A program made the translations under genes and the position numbers. From contig NZ_JAVKDF010000021.1 in the NCBI RefSeq assembly GCF_040222385.1, positions 1 through 64,000 on the forward strand: DNA of 64,000 nucleotides, in the 5' to 3' direction. This document shows, piece by piece, positions 59,639-64,000 of the stretch. This DNA comes from Imperialibacter sp040222385. GTDB taxonomy: Bacteria; Bacteroidota; Bacteroidia; Cytophagales; Cyclobacteriaceae. Under the pieces are notes generated by a model. It saw only the letters and a program-made list of their open reading frames with translations. It was not told where the DNA came from and did no database searches. Positions within the stretch are counted from its first letter, which is position 1, and every line of letters starts with the position of its first letter.

Positions 59639-59971
59639 ATGAAGGCATTCAAAATCGCACGACTATCGCTGGCTTTGGCTTCACTTGTCCTCTTAGGATG
59701 TGAAAACAGAGATGCTAATCCAGAGACCAGCATCTCCATGGGGGAAATTCGTGAGGAGGGAGAATATCACTTCACTGTGATCATGGTCGACAACTGCGAA
59801 TATCTGATGCTGATGATGGACAGAAATCACCCGCATGAAGGGTTTGGCTTTATGGCACACAAAGGGAATTGTAGAAACCCGATTCATATCTACAACCCCG
59901 ATGTTCCCTATGTACCTACCGTTTACGACTCATCTGTCGTCGTCGGCAGACCACTTAAAATCGATAAGTAG
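59639..59971 (+). CDS. small lipoprotein, unknown function
   Basis: 110 residues from the ATG at 59639, 4 bases after the channel stop; a longer frame starts inside the channel gene. The signal peptide ends in LVLLGC with Cys21. The rest is short, with DNCEYLMLMMDRNHPHEG and a second Cys pair (FMAHKGNCRNP). Two exported cysteines may form a disulfide. I do not recognise the family. It may share the channel transcript. Confidence 0.75.
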   Translation: MKAFKIARLSLALASLVLLGCENRDANPETSISMGEIREEGEYHFTVIMVDNCEYLMLMMDRNHPHEGFGFMAHKGNCRNPIHIYNPDVPYVPTVYDSSVVVGRPLKIDK

Positions 59972-59979
59972 TTTTCCCT

Positions 59980-60615
59980 TTAAAGCGCCGCAATGTGCTC
60001 TTTTACCTCCTCCAGAGAACTGGCAACTTCAGGAGGCAATCCACCTGAATGAACCGAGTCTTTAGCAAACTTGATGGCATCGATAAGCTCATCTTTGTCG
60101 CTAAACACTTCGTCAAGAATCTCCAGACTCCCCAGCAATGAAGCAAGAATGACGAACGCCGGAGTTGGCTTCACTCCTTTCAATACAATTGACTTTAACG
60201 AATCTCTGATTTCCTTCTCGTAGGCATAATTCGCATTGTCCATACGCTCAGAAATAGGTATCCATAGCAAGCGGGTTGCTTCCCTCTTCAAAATACCTCT
60301 GCCAATCAGTAAATCGATACACATTTCATAGAGAGATCTCATTTGAGGTGCAAGGCTCACAACTGTGTCCTTTACTGATTTGCCCCCTTGGCCGACGCCG
60401 CTCAGTATGTGGTCGAGTATTTTGTTGCCTGAGGAAGTCGTGTCTTTGATGGTGATTTTACCTCCCTCAAAACCAATTTTACGCAGCAAGTGCAGTTCAA
60501 AAATCCCTGCGGCTACCAAAGCGTCTATGATGCCTTTTTCGGCATCTGCCAACAACCTGCCCTCATTGTCATCAAGGGCGATTAACAATAGTCCTTCTGC
60601 TAAACTTAATCTCAT
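59980..60615 (-). CDS. GPP34/GOLPH3-like protein
   Basis: 211 residues, mainly helical, without a signal peptide. The start LSLAEGLLLIALDDNEGRLL and ADAEKGIIDALVAAGIFELHLLRK, followed by a beta-turn RKIGFEGGKITI, match the GPP34 (Golgi phosphoprotein 3) family, which binds phosphoinositides in eukaryotes. The bacterial members have no settled role. It precedes nothing on its own strand apart from the lipoprotein opposite and follows the antiporter region. Confidence 0.82.
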   Translation of the reverse strand: MRLSLAEGLLLIALDDNEGRLLADAEKGIIDALVAAGIFELHLLRKIGFEGGKITIKDTTSSGNKILDHILSGVGQGGKSVKDTVVSLAPQMRSLYEMCIDLLIGRGILKREATRLLWIPISERMDNANYAYEKEIRDSLKSIVLKGVKPTPAFVILASLLGSLEILDEVFSDKDELIDAIKFAKDSVHSGGLPPEVASSLEEVKEHIAAL

Positions 60616-60666
60616 TTTATAATTAATGTTACTATGCTAAAAACACTACAAAGTAAATGAAAATCA

Positions 60667-61911
60667 CTATGACTTTATAAGTTTTCCAATGGTTAAACCT
60701 TGTACAAGTATGGAGAACACAACCACACAATAGGTACAAGAAAGTATAAGATCCTTTTCAGCGATAGAATCGGGAAGAGAAAGAGCCATTGCTACTGACA
60801 ATCCGCCCCTTAACCCTCCCCATGTGAGGATAGCTACGGTGTTCTTTTCAAAGTGTCGGAAACGTTTCATAATGCCTATCGGCAAGGCCACGCCGATAAA
60901 CCTGGCAGCCAGTACAATCGAAATTGACATTAGTCCGAGTGCAAAATAATCGACCACAAAACTTTGACTGATAACTATCATTTCGAAGCCGACCAAAATG
61001 AACAGAATGGCGTTCAATGATTCATCGAGCAAGTGCCAGAATTTATACACGTATTCTCCCGTGGCACTGGCAAACTCATCTCCCCTGCCCTCGTTGCCCA
61101 CAAATAGTCCCATGATTACCATTGCCAGTGGGCCAGAGACATGTAGCATTTCTGAAAGCCTGGCGCAAACCAGCACCATAGAAAGGGTTACCAACACCTC
61201 AAGCTCCACATGATCATTGTCGATGAAGTCGAGTAGCTTAAGTCCCATATAGCCAAAAACAGCTCCAATACCCAATCCGCCAATTACTTCTCTGGCAAAT
61301 AGTCCCGCCACCTCAAGTGCATCAAACGAATCGGCTCCTCCTCTTTCGTCAATTCCCATGATGGTGAGAAACACAACAACGCCAATGCCGTCATTGAACA
61401 GCGATTCTCCTGCTATCTTAATTTCCAGGTTTTTGGAAAGATTGGCTTTTTTGACCAGGGCTAGGACTGCAATAGGATCTGTAGGCGATATCAGTGCACC
61501 AAAAAGGTAACAGTGCACCAGCGTGATTTCAAATCCTACAAAGGTGAAGGCGTAATACATCAGCGTGCCTACAATAAAGGTAGACACAAGCACACCAATG
61601 GTCGCCAAAATCAAAATGGGCCACTTTTCCTGCAAAAGCATTCGCAGGTTAATCGACATGGCGCCAGCAAAGAGCAGAAAGCTCAGCATGACATTCAGGA
61701 GCACTTCTTTGAAGTCGAAATCCTCCATGATTTGGATAGCCAGGTCACTTACTGAAGGGAAAATCAAGCCAAGCAGTAATATCACGACAGACATCACAAG
61801 CGCAATAGCCATCAAACCGATGGTATGCGGTAGTTTAAGGTAGGTGATATTTACTAGAGTGAAGGCAGCTGACAGGAAAATCAGCAACGAAATAAGGTCT
61901 AATATATCCAT
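60667..61911 (-). CDS. Na+/H+ antiporter (CPA1/NhaP-like)
   Basis: 414 residues with about 12 membrane helices and almost no cytoplasmic tail. CPA1 features: FLLFAGAMSINLRML, GALISPTDPIAVLALVKKA (the PTDP-type unwound helix), AGESLFNDGIGVVVFL (ND acidic pair) and AILTWGGLRGGLSVAMALSLP. It exchanges Na+ or K+ for protons. A 14-bp palindrome at 62012-62025 lies about 100 bases upstream of its start. Confidence 0.92.
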   Translation of the reverse strand: MDILDLISLLIFLSAAFTLVNITYLKLPHTIGLMAIALVMSVVILLLGLIFPSVSDLAIQIMEDFDFKEVLLNVMLSFLLFAGAMSINLRMLLQEKWPILILATIGVLVSTFIVGTLMYYAFTFVGFEITLVHCYLFGALISPTDPIAVLALVKKANLSKNLEIKIAGESLFNDGIGVVVFLTIMGIDERGGADSFDALEVAGLFAREVIGGLGIGAVFGYMGLKLLDFIDNDHVELEVLVTLSMVLVCARLSEMLHVSGPLAMVIMGLFVGNEGRGDEFASATGEYVYKFWHLLDESLNAILFILVGFEMIVISQSFVVDYFALGLMSISIVLAARFIGVALPIGIMKRFRHFEKNTVAILTWGGLRGGLSVAMALSLPDSIAEKDLILSCTYCVVVFSILVQGLTIGKLIKS

Positions 61912-62011
61912 ACTCCTGTTTTAGTCGATAGGTCTAAGCAATTAAAAATTAATACCATCTAGAAAAGATTCTTTTTAAACACGGCCTTTTATTATTTGAA
62001 CCCATTCGTTT

Positions 62012-62025
62012 TCCTTTCGAAAGGA
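62012..62025. promoter_or_regulatory. 14-bp palindrome upstream of the antiporter gene
   Basis: TCCTTTCGAAAGGA is perfectly palindromic, about 100 bases upstream of the ATG at 61911. It could be an operator for the antiporter gene. The core TTCGAA alone is common by chance, but the 14-bp length is not. Confidence 0.3.
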
Positions 62026-62137
62026 GTTCCATGTAACAAAGCGCCACTTTTTGCTGGTGAATAAAAAGCTGCAGGAATATTGGTGGTAATCGCCGGGCAA
62101 ATATATAGAATTAACCTCTATCTATTAAAATTAATGT

Positions 62138-62209
62138 AAAAAAATAGGTGCTTTACCCTATCCAGGGCTTTTGTCATGCGCAATCTGTTTGAGCAAAGGT
62201 AAGCACCTA
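62138..62209 (-). terminator. long-loop terminator after the secreted paralogues
   Basis: Minus strand: the stem TAGGTGCTTACC (62209-62198) pairs with GGTAAAGCACCTA (62157-62145) with one bulged A and a 40-base loop, followed by T7 (complement of 62138-62144). It is placed 35 bases after the stop at 62245. The loop is unusually long for a terminator. Confidence 0.5.
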
Positions 62210-62244
62210 CGGAACCTACCTGACCAAGAATAAGGCATAAAAAG

Positions 62245-62850
62245 CTAATATGTCAATTTAGCTACTTCCGAAATTGGCATAGCATTGGCAGCACTAGTGA
62301 CTTCACTTTCGGTAAAGGCCCCATCAAAGTCCACGGTGAACAGCGACTGATTGAAGGGAATCTGAAGAGTGTAACCTCCTACAGCTTGTGTTGCATCTTT
62401 TCTTTGCAAAAGTGCCTTGTACCCGCTCACCTTAACCACCTTCTGGCTACCATCCGAACTATTCATAATCATAGGCATAGCCAAAAGACTGTTAATACCG
62501 GCCAGCATGGGCGAGTTGTCCATCAAGTCAATGGCGACCGACTTGGTGGTGTCACCATAATCACGGTGAACAAACAATCCCCCAAAAGACGAAGAGTTGC
62601 CGGAGACATTATCGTTTGCCTCAACAAACGAAAAACCAGCAATACTTTTGGGCAGTATTTCCAGAATCTCCTTTCCAATCTCCTTATCCACCTCAGCCAG
62701 CGACTGCTGCAGGGCAAACCGAGCTTCTTCCAAATTGCCCGCCTTGTACTCATTCTTTGCTGTAGCCGTTGATGCGCTAAAATCATTTTGCGCACTAGCC
62801 TTCAGGCCAGCCACTGCTATAATCAATGCAAGTATATATATCTTCTTCAT
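62245..62850 (-). CDS. secreted protein, paralogue of the next gene
   Basis: 201 residues with a signal peptide (1-20, ending SAQ). The part from EYKAGNLEEARFALQQSL to the end matches the neighbouring protein: EARxALQQ, K-EIxExLP-xxAGxxFV and a final alternating strand region ending in a TonB-unrelated tail. Composition is alpha then beta. Function unknown. It is separated from its paralogue by 8 bases, so both are in one operon. Confidence 0.8.
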   Translation of the reverse strand: MKKIYILALIIAVAGLKASAQNDFSASTATAKNEYKAGNLEEARFALQQSLAEVDKEIGKEILEILPKSIAGFSFVEANDNVSGNSSSFGGLFVHRDYGDTTKSVAIDLMDNSPMLAGINSLLAMPMIMNSSDGSQKVVKVSGYKALLQRKDATQAVGGYTLQIPFNQSLFTVDFDGAFTESEVTSAANAMPISEVAKLTY

Positions 62851-62858
62851 CTTAAATC

Positions 62859-63632
62859 TTAGTTAATCTTATCGCCCAACTGTTTTTGAATGCCTGCCAA
62901 ATCAAAGGCGTCCGATACTTTTAGCGCAGCTGATTCGTTAGCAAAATTTACCATTTTCATGATCGCTATGCTTGTCTGCCCGAGAGGCACCGACAGTTTG
63001 TAACCATCGTATTCGGAAAACTCCAACACACCCTTAAAACCCTGCACCGTCACTGATTTGATGTTCTCCTGACCAGAGGTATAAGCCGGATTGGTCAGGT
63101 ACATATTGGCCGACATGAGTAAGGAAGAATTATTGGCAACAGTTATATCTATGGCTTTGTCGTCGTTGTAGTATTCCCTGAAAATGGTTAACCCGACAAA
63201 AGCCATTCCGGTACTTGTGACCTTATCGCTCTCCTTGACAAAGCCTATGCCAGCCACTTTTTCAGGAAGAGACTCCATTACCTTGTTGCCCATTTCCATT
63301 TCTATCCCCACAATGGCCTGTTGTAGTGCATACCTGGCTTCGCCATATTTCTTAGCAGAAAATGAAGACTCGGCTGTTGCAATGCTCTTTCCTACATCGG
63401 GCGGGGTTGTGATAAGGCCTCCGGACGTGTTATTCATAGGTCGCCCAGATCGTTCATCACCTTCAGAAACACTGGGTGTAGACGGTGCGTCATTGTCACC
63501 AAAAATGGCGTTGGAAGCTTTGTTCTTGGCTGCCGATTTCACTTTGTTCAATATGGCTTGCGCCTCTGTTTGGTAGTTTAAAAAGCAGAGCAGCGCCAGC
63601 GCAACGGCTCCTTTCACTTGAAGTTTCAGCAT
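62859..63632 (-). CDS. secreted protein, paralogue of the previous gene
   Basis: 257 residues from the ATG at 63632 (a longer frame begins at 63689, with a poorer signal peptide). Signal peptide 1-25 (ALALLCFLNYQTEAQA). A polar Ser/Gly/Pro-rich stretch (about 40-80) is extra compared with the paralogue; then GEARYALQQAIVGIEMEMG and ESLPEKVAGIGFVKESD match it closely. Probably periplasmic. No catalytic motif. Lies downstream of mscL. Confidence 0.78.
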   Translation of the reverse strand: MLKLQVKGAVALALLCFLNYQTEAQAILNKVKSAAKNKASNAIFGDNDAPSTPSVSEGDERSGRPMNNTSGGLITTPPDVGKSIATAESSFSAKKYGEARYALQQAIVGIEMEMGNKVMESLPEKVAGIGFVKESDKVTSTGMAFVGLTIFREYYNDDKAIDITVANNSSLLMSANMYLTNPAYTSGQENIKSVTVQGFKGVLEFSEYDGYKLSVPLGQTSIAIMKMVNFANESAALKVSDAFDLAGIQKQLGDKIN

Positions 63633-63726
63633 ACTCGTTTGTATTAAAAAAAGAATCGACAGCAAGATAATACGTTGAATCCATTTCAACGTTTCCTTAC
63701 TGCCGATATAATTTTGAACGAAGCGG

Positions 63727-64000
63727 CTATTTTTGTGCTTTCAGCAAATCTCTGATCTCAGTCAATAGCTTCTCCTCATTGCTAGGTGCAGGTGGAACTG
63801 CTGGAGCCGGAGCTTCTTCTTTCTTCTTTTCCATCCGCTTGTAGGCCTTAATGACCATGAAAATGGAGAAGGCGATGATGATGAAATCAATCACAGTCTG
63901 GGTAAAAGCACCATAATTAATTGTTACAGCTGCTTTTTCACCAACCGCCTCCTGAATAACGACGTTTAGATCCCGGAAGTTGACATTACCAAGCAGCACC
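63727..64000 (-). CDS. mscL: large-conductance mechanosensitive channel, C-terminal part
   Basis: The frame runs from the right edge to a stop at 63727 and gives about 90 residues of the C-terminal two thirds. LLGNVNFRDLNVVI, VTINYGAFTQTVIDFIIIAF (second membrane helix) and the cytoplasmic helix EEKLLTEIRDLLKAQK identify MscL; the start and first helix lie outside the window. The Pro/Ala-rich insert (APAPAVPPAPSNEE) is before the C-terminal helix. MscL releases solutes after hypo-osmotic shock. Confidence 0.92.
   Translation of the reverse strand, partial: VLLGNVNFRDLNVVIQEAVGEKAAVTINYGAFTQTVIDFIIIAFSIFMVIKAYKRMEKKKEEAPAPAVPPAPSNEEKLLTEIRDLLKAQK

Larger units (their letters stand above)
61912..62244. 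other. gene-free stretch with a palindrome and a long-loop hairpin
   Basis: 333 bp. A 14-bp perfect palindrome (62012-62025, TCCTTTCGAAAGGA) lies upstream of the antiporter, and a hairpin with a T-run on the minus strand (62138-62209) lies past the secreted-protein gene. No ORF. Confidence 0.55.

Noticed and set aside
1..64000. tRNA, rRNA or tmRNA genes
   Set aside because: I saw no cloverleaf-like or rRNA-like sequence in the gaps.

Overview
The window looks like chromosomal DNA of a free-living Bacteroidota of the order Cytophagales (Fulvivirga/Marivirga-like). Supporting signs are a TonB-dependent receptor paired with a DUF4249 lipoprotein, LytS/LytTR regulation, the gene order miaB - sigma-54 activator - lptE - TPR protein - secG - groES - groEL, few Shine-Dalgarno sites, and several promoters fitting the Bacteroidota pattern TTTG-N19-21-TAnnTTTG. 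I see no rRNA, tRNA, CRISPR array, phage or insertion sequence. The genus is inference.

Layout. 1-490: edge of a gene and AT-rich DNA. 492-1994: one small conserved gene, then a repeat-rich gap with a 167-bp nested inverted-repeat element and about 510 bp of 21-bp tandem repeats. 1995-11214: a redox and stress block (NDH-2, AhpD-like protein, two Crp/Fnr regulators, GNAT, cupin, two small membrane proteins, MDR reductase, AraC regulator, aldo/keto reductase), with gaps carrying a family of short hairpins and a local duplication. 11388-14405: small proteins and a LytS/LytTR two-component pair. 14507-20911: envelope functions (HExxH protein, outer-membrane barrel protein, PadR plus membrane M23 protein, signal peptidase I, polysaccharide deacetylase, SnoaL-like protein, RimK). 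20908-22848: a minus-strand cluster ending in a gamma-carbonic anhydrase-like protein. 23166-30949: the conserved miaB-to-groEL block. 31107-37515: TonB receptor, DUF4249 lipoprotein and a large TPR-CHAT protein. 37512-43796: peptide transporter, PckA, M23 peptidase, PRTase-like protein and nucleoside transporter. 43882-49295: bifunctional nuclease, EtfA/EtfB, TPR protein, MDR dehydrogenase, DnaB. 49533-51716: Mpl and an exonuclease. 51863-64000: an osmotic and ionic stress region (trehalose synthase/phosphatase, GH15, OpuC-type ABC transporter, K+ channel, GPP34 protein, Na+/H+ antiporter, two secreted paralogues, MscL).

Most notable points: (1) the binding domain fused to the OpuC-like permease has its halves in the reverse of the usual order, i.e. 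it appears circularly permuted; (2) the secreted TPR-CHAT protein has Thr in place of the catalytic Cys and no cysteine in its mature chain; (3) two dyads overlap start codons, at the barrel gene and at padR, the latter inside a promoter that predicts a leaderless mRNA; (4) an 18-bp palindrome with Fnr-like half-sites lies between a Crp/Fnr gene and the reductase gene it precedes; (5) several structured non-coding repeats occupy the first 9 kb.
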